Numbered from the stretch's first letter, positions 54,232 through 63,817 are shown. The stretch: 64,000 nucleotides of DNA from Chitinophagales bacterium (GCA_020636535.1 JACJXT010000011.1:992001-1056000); one strand, 5' to 3'. Numbers and translations are program-made. The notes: generated from the sequence alone by a model not told the origin.

Positions 54232-54825
54232 ATGAAAAGTTTAGTTTTACTAGTAATGAGTTTTATGATGATTAGCGTTCATGCAGAAAGTGCTTGGGAA
54301 AAAAGCAAAGAAAAAGATGGTATTACTATTTGGACAAGAAAAAAAGAGGGTTCTAGCTTTAAAGAATATAAAGGCACCGTAGTATTAAATACAACTATGG
54401 ATAAATTGTTGAATATATTTAAAGATATAAAATACCACGATCAAATTTTTTATAAGTGTAAAGCTGGTTCAGTGAAAATAGTAAAGAAAAACAGTGCCAA
54501 CGATTTTTATACTTATATGGTAATTAGCACACCTATTGTTAAAGATAGAGATGTTGTAACGCATTACGAAGTAAAAAAACTAAGCAATGGTGGTTATATT
54601 ATTGAATTAGAAGGAGCTCCAAATTTAGTTCCAGATAAAGGATTAGTGCGTGTGCCAGAAATGAAAGGATATTGGAAATTTGAGCCAACTACTAGTGGAA
54701 AAATTCTAGTTACACACCAAGCGTTTAGTCATCCTGGAGGAAGTGTTCCAGCAGGTTTAGCCAATTCTGCTTCTACAGATGCTCCTTTTAGTATGCTTGA
54801 AGAGTTGAGAGATTTGGTAAAGTAA
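54232..54825 (+). CDS. START-domain secreted protein
   Basis: A 197-residue protein with signal peptide (residues 2-18, then ESAW). The mature domain is a START-type lipid-binding fold: WEKSKEKDGITIWTRKKEG, TTMDKLLNIFKDIKYHDQ, TPIVKDRDVVTHYE and YWKFEPTTSGKILVTHQAFSHPGG. START domains bind sterols or other hydrophobic molecules; exported bacterial forms are common in this phylum. It precedes the copper cluster but is separated by 139 bp and a separate promoter, so a shared role is not implied. Confidence 0.85.
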   Translation: MKSLVLLVMSFMMISVHAESAWEKSKEKDGITIWTRKKEGSSFKEYKGTVVLNTTMDKLLNIFKDIKYHDQIFYKCKAGSVKIVKKNSANDFYTYMVISTPIVKDRDVVTHYEVKKLSNGGYIIELEGAPNLVPDKGLVRVPEMKGYWKFEPTTSGKILVTHQAFSHPGGSVPAGLANSASTDAPFSMLEELRDLVK

Positions 54826-54945
54826 ATAATCTAAAAAACTAAAATAAAAAATTTAAAGGAACATGAATTAGTTTTCTCTAATCAATATGGCTTTTGTAAT
54901 TGTTATTATATATGAATTTTATTAGCAATTTGATTGAATTTTCAT

Positions 54946-54953
54946 TATATTTG
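54946..54953 (+). promoter_or_regulatory. -7 element TATATTTG at the head of the copper cluster
   Basis: A perfect TAnnTTTG 11 bp before the ATG at 54965; probably drives the four copper genes. No CueR or CsoR operator-like dyad was recognised nearby. Confidence 0.5.
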
Positions 54954-54964
54954 TAATACTAAGG

Positions 54965-55336
54965 ATGCTAAAATATTGCTATATAATATTAATTCTTGCA
55001 TTAGGTTTCATTTATATTCCTACCAATTTAAGTTTGCTTAAATTAAAAGTCCAATTAACAGAAAATTGTTGTAGCAAACAAGACCATGCTATCAATAAAA
55101 AACAAGATTGTTGCCAAAAAGGAAAAGGCATTTGTATAAAAAACAACAAAGATTGCAAAGGCGACTGTGAAAATTCTTCATGTCATTGCACACCAAATAC
55201 ACCTAACTGCATACTATCTTCAGTATCAACAATTACAAAATATAAAGCAACATTAGTTGCACCTAAATATTTTTATCAAGATACTTATTACGGTCAAGGT
55301 TTTCTTTCTATCTGGAAACCACCTAAAATAGTATAA
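54965..55336 (+). CDS. Small Cys-rich secreted protein of the copper cluster
   Basis: A 123-residue protein with one N-terminal hydrophobic segment (residues 4-20). Between residues 35 and 82 there are ten Cys (35, 36, 49, 50, 57, 64, 68, 73, 75, 82), including two CC pairs, amid Lys-rich sequence; the C-terminal 40 residues are Tyr-rich with no Cys. Not a recognised family. Position directly before an HMA-domain protein, a Cu-ATPase and a multicopper oxidase suggests periplasmic Cu binding (metallothionein-like); inference only. Confidence 0.65.
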   Translation: MLKYCYIILILALGFIYIPTNLSLLKLKVQLTENCCSKQDHAINKKQDCCQKGKGICIKNNKDCKGDCENSSCHCTPNTPNCILSSVSTITKYKATLVAPKYFYQDTYYGQGFLSIWKPPKIV

Positions 55337-55408
55337 CTGTTTCAAACGACAGCCAGAGGTCTGTCCACTACAAAAAATATTTCAGAAATAACATCTAACT
55401 TTAATAAA

Positions 55409-56320
55409 ATGAAAAAAATGAAGAATTCATTAAATATATTAATGGTGATGATAGTATTATTATCATCAAATGCATGTAATGCACAAATTAAGCACACTAA
55501 ATCAACAACAGTAAAAATATATGGCAATTGCGAAATGTGCGAAAAAACCATAGAAAAAGCAGGAAATGAAAAAAAAGTAGCTCAAGTTGACTGGAACAAA
55601 GACACTAAATTGGCTACCATTACTTTCGACTCAACCAAAACAAATACCAATGCAATACTTAAAAAAATTGCTTTAGCAGGTTACGATAGTGATGAATTTC
55701 TTGCACCAGAGGATGCTTATGCTAATCTACCAGAATGTTGTCAATATGAGCGAGTAAAAAAAGTAAAAAACAGTATGACTGCAACAACAATGAATCATGA
55801 TATGCATGAGGAAGACATGATGAAAGAAGATATGAAAGAGGAAATGAAAAGTAATGCTACGAATACTGATGAAGAGAAGCAAACGAAAGAAGAAGTCAAT
55901 CAACTGAACTCAGTTTTCAATAATTACTTTGAACTTAAAGATGCCTTTGTACAATCAGATGCAAGTATAGTTACCAATACAGCTAAAAAATTAAACGCAA
56001 CGATTAAAGCAGTCAATATGAATAAATTATCTATGGATGAACATATGGCATGGATGAAAGTAGTAGATAAAATTACAACGACAACAGAACAGATAAGTAA
56101 ATCAAATGACATTGAAAAACAGAGAACTTATTTCAATGATTTATCTGAAAATATCTACGCTTTAATTAAAGTTGCTGAAACAACAACACCTGTTTATTAC
56201 CAACATTGTCCAATGTATAATGATGGTGCCAATTGGTTAAGTAAGGAAAATGCTATTAAAAATCCTTATTATGGAAACAAAATGCTTTCATGTGGTAAAA
56301 CCATAGAAGTAATTGAATAA
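55409..56320 (+). CDS. Periplasmic HMA-domain and DUF3347 copper-binding protein
   Basis: A 303-residue exported protein. After the signal (residues 6-22, cleavage after NACNA), an HMA domain with GNCEMCEK (Cys41, Cys44; about 32-100) follows. A Met/His/Glu linker (MNHDMHEEDMMKEDMKEEM, about 130-150) may bind Cu. DUF3347 (about 165-300) ends in YYQHCPMYNDGANWLS with C-P-M and a final LSCGK Cys. HMA plus DUF3347 is seen in Bacteroidota copper-resistance clusters (DUF3347 also occurs on CusB). Likely passes Cu between periplasmic partners. 72 bp after the Cys-rich gene. Confidence 0.82.
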   Translation: MKKMKNSLNILMVMIVLLSSNACNAQIKHTKSTTVKIYGNCEMCEKTIEKAGNEKKVAQVDWNKDTKLATITFDSTKTNTNAILKKIALAGYDSDEFLAPEDAYANLPECCQYERVKKVKNSMTATTMNHDMHEEDMMKEDMKEEMKSNATNTDEEKQTKEEVNQLNSVFNNYFELKDAFVQSDASIVTNTAKKLNATIKAVNMNKLSMDEHMAWMKVVDKITTTTEQISKSNDIEKQRTYFNDLSENIYALIKVAETTTPVYYQHCPMYNDGANWLSKENAIKNPYYGNKMLSCGKTIEVIE

Positions 56321-56327
56321 AAAATCA

Positions 56328-56358
56328 TTAGGCGAATTTCCGTAGGAAATTCGCCTAA
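56328..56358. repeat. GTA-triloop hairpin C, 14-bp perfect stem
   Basis: TTAGGCGAATTTCC-GTA-GGAAATTCGCCTAA in the 54-bp gap before copA. No U-run follows, so it is unlikely to terminate transcription; it may stabilise or process the mRNA between the two genes. Same loop as hairpins A and B. Confidence 0.65.
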
Positions 56359-56374
56359 CTATAAACATCATAAA

Positions 56375-58873
56375 ATGACACATACTTATAAAATTACGGG
56401 CATGAGTTGCAATGGATGTCGCAGTCATGTAGAAGAGATATTGTCTAAAGTAAAAGGCGTTACAAAGGTTATAGTCAATTTAGAAAAAGCAGAAGCAACC
56501 ATAACCATGGAACAACACATTCCAATACAAACATTCCAACAAGCTTTAAAAGACGATGGTGGAAAATATAACATTCACAACATTGGCGACGATTTACATC
56601 AGAATCACCAAAAAGCAAAACAAAAACCTACCAATGGAACAGGCGTTTTTTATTGTCCAATGCATTGCGAAGGTGATAAAACTTACGACCATCCAGGCGA
56701 TTGTCCAGTTTGTGGAATGGACTTAGTAGAAGAACAAAATTTAGCAACAGCAAATACCATACAATGGACTTGTCCAATGCATCCAGAAGTAATTAAAGAC
56801 CATGCTGGTTCATGTCCTATTTGTGGAATGGATTTAGTACCACTACAACCCAATCTTTCAGCAGAAGAAAAAACATATAAAAATTTACTACATAAGTTTT
56901 GGATAGCCACAGCTTTTACTATTCCAATCTTTATCATTGCCATGAGCGATATGTTGACCAACAATCCATTGTACAATATCATGGAACAAAAATATTGGAA
57001 TTGGCTACAATTGGCACTATCTATTCCTGTGGTTTTTTATGCAGCATGGATGTTCTTTCAAAGAGCGTATCGAAGCATCATTACTTGGAAACTCAATATG
57101 TTTACACTCATCGGAATTGGTGCTGGCGTAGCTTGGATATTTAGTGTCATTGGCTTGCTTTTTCCAGAGGTATTTCCAAGTCAATTCAAAACAACATTTG
57201 GCAATGTACACTTGTATTTCGAAGCAACTACTGTTATTTTAACTTTGGTACTCTTAGGACAATTACTAGAAGCTCGTGCACACAGTAAAACAAATTCAGC
57301 AGTGAAAGAATTACTTAAGTTAGCACCAAACAAAGCCATTAAAGTAGTCAACGGTGAAGATATAGAAGTTAATCTAGATGATATTGCTGTCAACGATATT
57401 TTAAAAGTAAAACCTGGCGATAGAATTCCAGTAGACGGAATAATTGTTCAAGGAACTTGTAGTATTGATGAATCGATGATTACGGGTGAACCAATTCCTG
57501 TACACAAAAAGGTAAACGATAAAGTTAGTAGTGGTACAATTAACGGCAATCAATCTTTTTTAATGAAAGCTGAAAAAGTAGGTAGCGATACCTTATTGGC
57601 TCAAATTATTAAAATGGTGAATGATGCAAGTAGAAGTCGTGCTCCAATTCAAAAATTAGCCGATAAAGTATCTAGTTATTTTGTACCAATAGTCATTGTT
57701 ATTGCAGTGATTACTTTTCTTGCTTGGGCATTTTTCGGACCATCACCAGCTTATGTATATGCTTTAGTTAATGCAATTGCAGTTTTAATCATTGCTTGTC
57801 CTTGTGCTTTAGGTTTAGCAACGCCAATGTCGGTAATGGTTGGTGTAGGCAAAGGTGCTCAAAACGGAGTGCTTATAAAAAATGCCGAAGCTTTGGAAAG
57901 AATGAATACAGTAAATACTTTAATTATAGATAAAACAGGAACGATAACCGAAGGGAAACCTACGGTAGAAAAAGTAGAGTCGTTTAGCAATAACTACACC
58001 ACCAACGATATATTGCAATACATCATATCATTAAATACAGATAGCGAACATCCTTTGGCTGCTGCTACAGTTGCCTACGGAAAAGAACAAAATATAACAC
58101 CATTCAAAACCGAAAATTTTAATGCCGTTACAGGTAAAGGCGTAGAAGCAAGTATCAATAAAGAAAGTATAGCACTCGGAAATGCTAAGATGATGGAATA
58201 CGCTCAAGCAAACATCACTGCTGATATGGAAGCAACGATCAAAGCATTTCAACAACAAGGAAAAACAGTTTCTTATTTAAGTATTAAACATACAGTAGTA
58301 GGATATATTGTGTTTAGCGATAAAATCAAAGCAACAAGCATGGCTGCTATTGATGAATTGCAGAAAAAAGGAATAGCAGTGATTATGCTTACTGGCGATA
58401 ATTTTAATACAGCTCAAGCAGTAGCCAACACACTGCACTTATCAGATTTTAAAGCTAATATGTTACCAGAAGACAAACTTAACGAAGTACAAGTGTTGCA
58501 ACAAAAAGGCAAAGTGGTAGCAATGGCTGGCGATGGCATTAACGATGCACCTGCTTTAGCGAAAAGCGATGTAGGTATTGCTATGGGAACAGGAACAGAT
58601 ATTGCAATTGAAAGTGCTATGATTACTTTAGTAAAAGGCGATTTACAAGGTATTGTAAAAGCAAAGCATTTAAGCGATGCAGTAATGAATAATATAAAAC
58701 AAAATTTATTTTTCGCACTAATTTATAATACACTTGGTATTCCAATTGCAGCAGGTGTGCTTTTTCCTTTTTTCGGCATTTTATTATCACCTATGATAGC
58801 TGCATTGGCAATGAGTTTTAGCTCTGTTTCTGTCATTACTAATTCACTACGATTACGAACTGTTCATTTATAA
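56375..58873 (+). CDS. copA: Copper-translocating P1B-type ATPase
   Basis: Inner-membrane exporter that pumps Cu(I) out of the cytosol. The 832 residues start with an HMA domain (GMSCNGCRSH, Cys12 and Cys15), then two heavy-metal-binding domains of the CPMH...CPxCGMDL type (about 93-118 and 133-158). TM helices surround the P-type core: ion-gate CPC at 475-477, phosphorylation DKTGT with Asp519, TGE loop ITGEP near 370, HP motif SEHPLA near 557 and GDGIND near 718. The HMBD pair is common in Bacteroidota CopA. Preceded by hairpin C; 10 bp before the oxidase gene. Confidence 0.95.
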   Translation: MTHTYKITGMSCNGCRSHVEEILSKVKGVTKVIVNLEKAEATITMEQHIPIQTFQQALKDDGGKYNIHNIGDDLHQNHQKAKQKPTNGTGVFYCPMHCEGDKTYDHPGDCPVCGMDLVEEQNLATANTIQWTCPMHPEVIKDHAGSCPICGMDLVPLQPNLSAEEKTYKNLLHKFWIATAFTIPIFIIAMSDMLTNNPLYNIMEQKYWNWLQLALSIPVVFYAAWMFFQRAYRSIITWKLNMFTLIGIGAGVAWIFSVIGLLFPEVFPSQFKTTFGNVHLYFEATTVILTLVLLGQLLEARAHSKTNSAVKELLKLAPNKAIKVVNGEDIEVNLDDIAVNDILKVKPGDRIPVDGIIVQGTCSIDESMITGEPIPVHKKVNDKVSSGTINGNQSFLMKAEKVGSDTLLAQIIKMVNDASRSRAPIQKLADKVSSYFVPIVIVIAVITFLAWAFFGPSPAYVYALVNAIAVLIIACPCALGLATPMSVMVGVGKGAQNGVLIKNAEALERMNTVNTLIIDKTGTITEGKPTVEKVESFSNNYTTNDILQYIISLNTDSEHPLAAATVAYGKEQNITPFKTENFNAVTGKGVEASINKESIALGNAKMMEYAQANITADMEATIKAFQQQGKTVSYLSIKHTVVGYIVFSDKIKATSMAAIDELQKKGIAVIMLTGDNFNTAQAVANTLHLSDFKANMLPEDKLNEVQVLQQKGKVVAMAGDGINDAPALAKSDVGIAMGTGTDIAIESAMITLVKGDLQGIVKAKHLSDAVMNNIKQNLFFALIYNTLGIPIAAGVLFPFFGILLSPMIAALAMSFSSVSVITNSLRLRTVHL

Positions 58874-58883
58874 AGTATAGAAA

Positions 58884-61136
58884 ATGAAAAATAAAAAATA
58901 CCATTTAATATATATATCAACAATAGTATGTTGCTTTCTTTTTAGTCCAATGGTATTGGCACAAAAGGTAGTACATTACGATTTAACTGTTACCGATACG
59001 ATAGTCAATTTTACTGGAAAAAATAAAAAAGCCATTGCTGTAAATGGTCAAATTCCAATGCCAACATTAATATTTTCAGAAGGCGATACTGCTGAAATAG
59101 TTGTACACAACCAACTCAAAGAAAGCACTTCTTTACATTGGCACGGACTCTTTGTTCCTAATAAAGACGATGGTGTGCCATACTTAACACAACTGCCAAT
59201 TGCTCCTAATGATTCTTTTGTTTATCGTTTCCCAATCATTCAAAACGGAACGCATTGGTACCATAGTCATAGTGGTTTGCAAGAACAAATTGGCATGTAT
59301 GGTTCACTCATTCTTAAAAAACGAACGGATGATGCTACTTTTAGAAAAGGAATAGACGACTTACCAGCTGTTCCTTTAATTTTGAGTGAATGGACAGACA
59401 TCAAGCCAAAAAATGTACACAGAATGTTACACAATGCATCAGATTGGTTTGCGATAAAAAAAGGTTCTACACAAAGCTATTTTGAAGCCATTAAAGCTAA
59501 AAGTTTTAAAACCAAATTAACGAACGAGTGGAAGCGAATGTTGGCAATGGATGTAAGTGATGTTTATTACGACAAATTTTTAATCAACGGAACTTCAGAG
59601 CAACAGTTAACCAACTTTAAAGGTGGTGATAAAGTACGATTGCGAATTGCCAACGGTGGTGCTTCTTCTTATTTTTGGATAACTTATGCTGGTGGAAAAA
59701 TTACAGTAGTAGCAAACGATGGCAATGATGTTGTTCCTGTAGAAGTGGACAGATTAATCATTGGTGTTTCTGAAACTTATGATATTGTAGTAACACTACC
59801 AAATGATAGTACAGCTTACGAGCTATTAGTTACACCAGAAGACAGAACAAAATCGGTGTCGTATTATATTGGTGATGGAATAAAACAATTGGTGAGTCCG
59901 TTGCCAAAATTAAAATACTTTGAAGGCATGCAAATGATGAACGACATGATGAAGTTAAACGGAAACATGAAAGATATGGGCATGAACATGAGTTTGCAAC
60001 AAATGGATATGAATACAGTTATGTATCCAGAGATTACAAATAAAATGCTAGCAAAAGATATGCCTGATATGAATAGGAGCGAATCAAATCATAGCAATCA
60101 TACAATGAACATGAGTAAGGATATAGTTACGCTAAATTATGCCATGTTACAATCGCCAGATAGTACTACACTACCAAACGATGCTCTAATAAAAGAATTG
60201 AATTTTGAGTTAACAGGAAACATGAATCGCTATGTTTGGAGTTTAGACAATAAAGTACTGTCCGAGTCAGATAAAATACTCATTAAAAAAGGTGAAGTTG
60301 TAAGAATTACATTGTATAATAATTCAATGATGCGTCATCCAATGCATTTACACGGTCATGATTTTAGAGTAATCAATGGCAAAGAAAGTTATGCACCACT
60401 AAAAAATGTATTAGACATTATGCCTATGGAAACAGACACCATAGAGTTTGAAGCCAATATGGAAGGTGATTGGTTTTTTCATTGTCATATTTTATATCAC
60501 ATGATGGCAGGTATGAATAGAGTCTTTAGTTATCAAGAAAATTATAATAATCCATACTTACCCAATAAAAATTGGGCGTATAAAAAACTACAAAAAGAAA
60601 GCAACAAATTTCATTTTATGATTCAGAATGATTTTGCTTCTAATGGAAATGATGGAATGATGATGCTACAAAATACGCGTTGGCGTTTAGCAACAGAATG
60701 GCGTTTAGGATATAGCAAAAAACATGGTTTTGAAACAGAAACACATATTGGAAGATATATTGGCAAAAATCAATGGTTCATGCCTTTTGTTGGATTTGAC
60801 TGGAGATATAGAAAAAATGGAATGGACAATAGAGAAAAGAATTTATTTGGACAAACCAATAAAAAAGACAATAGAATTACTGCAAGTTTAGGTTTTGTAT
60901 ATACTTTGCCTTTGTTAATAGATTTTCAAGCAGAGGTTTACCACGATGGCATTGTACGACTGTCTTTAATGCGAGAAGATATTCCACTAACCAAACGATT
61001 GCGACTTGGATTTATGTTTAATACAGATATTGAATACATGGTAGATTTAAGTTATATCATTACCAGATATATGAGAGCAAGAGTTCATTACGATAGCGAC
61101 ATGGGTTTTGGTGGTGGATTAACCATCAACTACTAA
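58884..61136 (+). CDS. Multicopper oxidase fused to an outer-membrane beta-barrel-like tail (CopA-CopB type)
   Basis: A 750-residue exported protein. Signal peptide (residues 5-26). Copper sites: HWHG (His85, 87), HWYHSHSG (His124, 127, 129), HPMHLHGH (His485, 488, 490, 492) and HCHILYHMMAGM (His533, Cys534, His535, His539, Met544), so all four copper ligand sets are present. A Met-rich stretch (about 348-412; GMQMMNDMMK, MKDMGMNMS) is as in Cu(I) oxidases of the PcoA/CopA type. The last about 165 residues have alternating strands and end in INY, resembling PcoB/CopB outer-membrane proteins. Likely oxidises Cu(I) and stays at the outer membrane. Confidence 0.85.
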   Translation: MKNKKYHLIYISTIVCCFLFSPMVLAQKVVHYDLTVTDTIVNFTGKNKKAIAVNGQIPMPTLIFSEGDTAEIVVHNQLKESTSLHWHGLFVPNKDDGVPYLTQLPIAPNDSFVYRFPIIQNGTHWYHSHSGLQEQIGMYGSLILKKRTDDATFRKGIDDLPAVPLILSEWTDIKPKNVHRMLHNASDWFAIKKGSTQSYFEAIKAKSFKTKLTNEWKRMLAMDVSDVYYDKFLINGTSEQQLTNFKGGDKVRLRIANGGASSYFWITYAGGKITVVANDGNDVVPVEVDRLIIGVSETYDIVVTLPNDSTAYELLVTPEDRTKSVSYYIGDGIKQLVSPLPKLKYFEGMQMMNDMMKLNGNMKDMGMNMSLQQMDMNTVMYPEITNKMLAKDMPDMNRSESNHSNHTMNMSKDIVTLNYAMLQSPDSTTLPNDALIKELNFELTGNMNRYVWSLDNKVLSESDKILIKKGEVVRITLYNNSMMRHPMHLHGHDFRVINGKESYAPLKNVLDIMPMETDTIEFEANMEGDWFFHCHILYHMMAGMNRVFSYQENYNNPYLPNKNWAYKKLQKESNKFHFMIQNDFASNGNDGMMMLQNTRWRLATEWRLGYSKKHGFETETHIGRYIGKNQWFMPFVGFDWRYRKNGMDNREKNLFGQTNKKDNRITASLGFVYTLPLLIDFQAEVYHDGIVRLSLMREDIPLTKRLRLGFMFNTDIEYMVDLSYIITRYMRARVHYDSDMGFGGGLTINY

Positions 61137-61144
61137 GCAAAGAG

Positions 61145-61180
61145 AATTTACTTATAGCCTGAGTTTGGTTTAAGTAAATT
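61145..61180 (+). terminator. Inverted repeat after the copper cluster
   Basis: AATTTACTTA (61145-61154) and TAAGTAAATT (61171-61180), perfect over 10 bp, 8 bp past the oxidase stop. A weak AT-rich stem; a candidate terminator. Confidence 0.4.
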
Positions 61181-61183
61181 AAC

Positions 61184-62447
61184 AAAAATACAACAACTAA
61201 AATAATCCTCGTCCTTGCGAGCGGATGAAAGTAGCGAAGCAATCTAAAGTTTGAGATTGCCACAATTTTGTTCGTACCTCTCAGAATTTCGCAATAGACG
61301 GTCTTATTATCAATTACATTTTACTCATAGTAACTTTTTACAACCAACCGTCCATACTGAGTGAGGAACGAACGAAGTATCTCCTAAATCAAAAATACAA
61401 CAACTAAAATAATCCTCGTCCTTGCGAGCGGATGAAAGTAGCGAAGCAATCTAAAGTTTGAGATTGCCACAATTTTGTTCGTACCTCTCAGAATTTCGCA
61501 ATAGACGGTCTTATTATCAATTACATTTTACTCATAGTAACTTTTTACAACCAACCGTCCATACTGAGTGAGGAACAAACAAAGTATCTCCTAAATCAAA
61601 AATACAACAACTAAAATAATCCTCGTCCTTGCGAGCGGATGAAAGTAGCGAAGCAATCTAAAGTTTGAGATTGCCACAATTTTGTTCGTACCTCTCAGAA
61701 TTTCGCAATAGACGGTCTTATTATCAATTACATTTTACTCATAGTAACTTTTTACAACCAACCGTCCATACTGAGTGAGGAACAAACAAAGTATCTCCTA
61801 AATCAAAAATACAACAACTAAAATAATCCTCGTCCTTGCGAGCGGATGAAAGTAGCGAAGCAATCTAAAGTTTGAGATTGCCACAATTTTGTTCGTACCT
61901 CTCAGAATTTCGCAATAGACGGTCTTATTATCAATTACATTTTACTCATAGTAACTTTTTACAACCAACCGTCCATACTGAGTGAGGAACAAACAAAGTA
62001 TCTCCTAAATCAAAAATACAACAACTAAAATAATCCTCGTCCTTGCGAGCGGATGAAAGTAGCGAAGCAATCTAAAGTTTGAGATTGCCACAATTTTGTT
62101 CGTACCTCTCAGAATTTCGCAATAGACGGTCTTATTATCAATTACATTTTACTCATAGTAACTTTTTACAACCAACCGTCCATACTGAGTGAGGAACGAA
62201 CGAAGTATCTCCTAAATCAAAAATACAACAACTAAAATAATCCTCGTCCTTGCGAGCGGATGAAAGTAGCGAAGCAATCTAAAGTTTGAGATTGCCACAA
62301 TTTTGTTCGTACCTCTCAGAATTTCGCAATAGACGGTCTTATTATCAATTACATTTTACTCATAGTAACTTTTTACAACCAACCGTCCATACTGAGTGAG
62401 GAACAAACAAAGTATCTCCTAAATCAAAAATACAACAACTAAAATAA
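61184..62447. repeat. Tandem array of 207-bp units, six copies
   Basis: Units begin (CCTCGTCCTTGCGAGCGG) at 61207, 61414, 61621, 61828, 62035 and 62242, period exactly 207. They are identical by eye except two linked G/A sites near the unit end (CGAACGAAG in units 1 and 5, CAAACAAAG in 2, 3, 4 and 6). Each unit holds a hairpin GCAATCT-8nt-AGATTGC (61239-61260 in unit 1) and pieces of the dispersed repeat at 38.9 kb. No reading frame passes through although 207 is a multiple of 3. There are no spacers, so it is not CRISPR. The 47 bp 61137-61183 before it hold only the terminator. Confidence 0.9.
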
Positions 62448-62501
62448 TGTCTTGTCCTAAAATAGGTTTACACAATTAATAAGCAAAAAGAGTGTAAAAA
62501 A

Positions 62502-62912
62502 ATGAAAAAAAGACAAATTATTTTAGGACAAAAATCACCAAGAGATTTTACTATAGAGGAACGGAAGTATATTATAGAAGAATATCTTAGAACAGGCTGT
62601 AAGAAGAGAGATATATGGGAAAAATATACAGGACATAAAGAGGAACATGGTTCGTTACTCAAATGGATGCGTCAATTAGGATATGATATGGTACCTAAAT
62701 GGCGTAAATTACCAAACAAAGAAATATTTATGATAAAGAGCAATGAACCACTAGAAAACATTGAATTAAAACAACGAATTGAGCAATTAGAAAAAGCATT
62801 ATTAAACTCAGAATTACGAGCCACAGCATTAGACACCATGATAGAAGTAGCTGAAAAAGAATTAAAAATTAGTATTAGAAAAAAGTCAAACACCAAACAA
62901 TCCAAGAAATGA
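62502..62912 (+). CDS. IS3-family transposase OrfA (helix-turn-helix protein)
   Basis: A 136-residue DNA-binding protein. The N-terminal helix-turn-helix (SPRDFTIEERKYIIEEYLRT then KKRDIWEKYTG) binds the IS ends; a C-terminal Leu/Ile/Glu coiled coil (NIELKQRIEQLEKALL, about 86-125) mediates multimerisation. The stop TGA overlaps the orfB ATG as ATGA. A -1 shift at 62879-62885 makes the OrfAB fusion (about 438 residues), which is the active transposase in this family. Confidence 0.9.
   Translation: MKKRQIILGQKSPRDFTIEERKYIIEEYLRTGCKKRDIWEKYTGHKEEHGSLLKWMRQLGYDMVPKWRKLPNKEIFMIKSNEPLENIELKQRIEQLEKALLNSELRATALDTMIEVAEKELKISIRKKSNTKQSKK
62879..62885 (+). other. Programmed -1 frameshift heptamer A AAA AAG
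   Basis: In the orfA frame the bases read agA AAA AAG, so tRNA-Lys can slip back one base. The -1 frame is open from here (GTC AAA CAC ...) into orfB without a stop. Confidence 0.8.
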
Positions 62913-63817
62913 AAGCACGACATCAATATATAGGATTCGCAAAGCTATGCCGATTGTTTGGTATTACACGACAGGCATATTATCAGCACTTCAACCAAGC
63001 TGTTAACACAGCACTTCAACAGGAATTAATAATAAAAGAGGTATTAAAAATCCGTCAATATCATCCAAGAATAGGTACTAGAAAATTGTATATAATGTTA
63101 GAAGCATTTATGTTATCACACCAAATAAAAATGGGTAGAGATGCTTTGTTTAACTTGCTATCACAATATAATTTGTTGATACGAAAAAGACGCAGCAATA
63201 TTAAAACAACTCAGTCGCACCATTGGCTAAAGAAGTATCCAAACTTAATAAAAGACTTAACTCCAACAAAACCTAATCAATTGTATGTCAGTGATATTAC
63301 ATATTGGAAGATAAATATAGGATATGTGTATATTAGCTTAATTACAGATGCTTACAGTCATAAAATAGTAGGTTATCATTTATCTGAAACACTTGATGCA
63401 GACAGTAGTTTAAAAGCATTAAAAATGGCACTTTTACCATTAGATACAAAGCTCAATAGCTCACTTATACATCACAGCGATAGAGGTGTACAATATTGCA
63501 GTCATAAATATGTAAATCTGCTACAGCAAAACAGCATAGATGTTAGCATGACAGAGAATGGTGATCCATTAGAAAATGCAATAGCAGAGAGAGTAAATGG
63601 TATCTTGAAAGAAGAATATTTAGACCATTATGATCTAAGAAATATAACAGAAGCCAAGATATTATTAGACCAAGTAATAAAACTATATAATGAAGATAGA
63701 CCACATATGAGTATAGGAAATTTAGTACCGAGTTTAGTACATCAAAATCAAACAATTAAAATAGAAAAAAAATGGAAAAATTATTACCAAAGAAAACAAA
63801 CTGTAAACCTATTTTAG
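62909..63817 (+). CDS. IS3-family transposase OrfB (DDE integrase core)
   Basis: A 302-residue protein with an rve integrase core. DDE triad: Asp in YVSDITYWK (about 128), Asp in HHSDRGVQYCS (about 191) and Glu in ENAIAERVNGILKEEY (about 227), with the IS3-type 35-residue spacing between the last two; the C-terminal YNEDRPHMSIG (about 270-280) is the usual ending motif. The N-terminal HTH_21-like region (YHPRIGTRKLYIML, about 50-63) is present. ATG overlaps orfA by 4 bp; the fusion through the frameshift is expected. Confidence 0.93.
   Translation: MKARHQYIGFAKLCRLFGITRQAYYQHFNQAVNTALQQELIIKEVLKIRQYHPRIGTRKLYIMLEAFMLSHQIKMGRDALFNLLSQYNLLIRKRRSNIKTTQSHHWLKKYPNLIKDLTPTKPNQLYVSDITYWKINIGYVYISLITDAYSHKIVGYHLSETLDADSSLKALKMALLPLDTKLNSSLIHHSDRGVQYCSHKYVNLLQQNSIDVSMTENGDPLENAIAERVNGILKEEYLDHYDLRNITEAKILLDQVIKLYNEDRPHMSIGNLVPSLVHQNQTIKIEKKWKNYYQRKQTVNLF

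Noticed and set aside
61184..62447. Possible CRISPR array
   Set aside because: Units are 207 bp, near-identical throughout, with no unique spacers and no cas genes.
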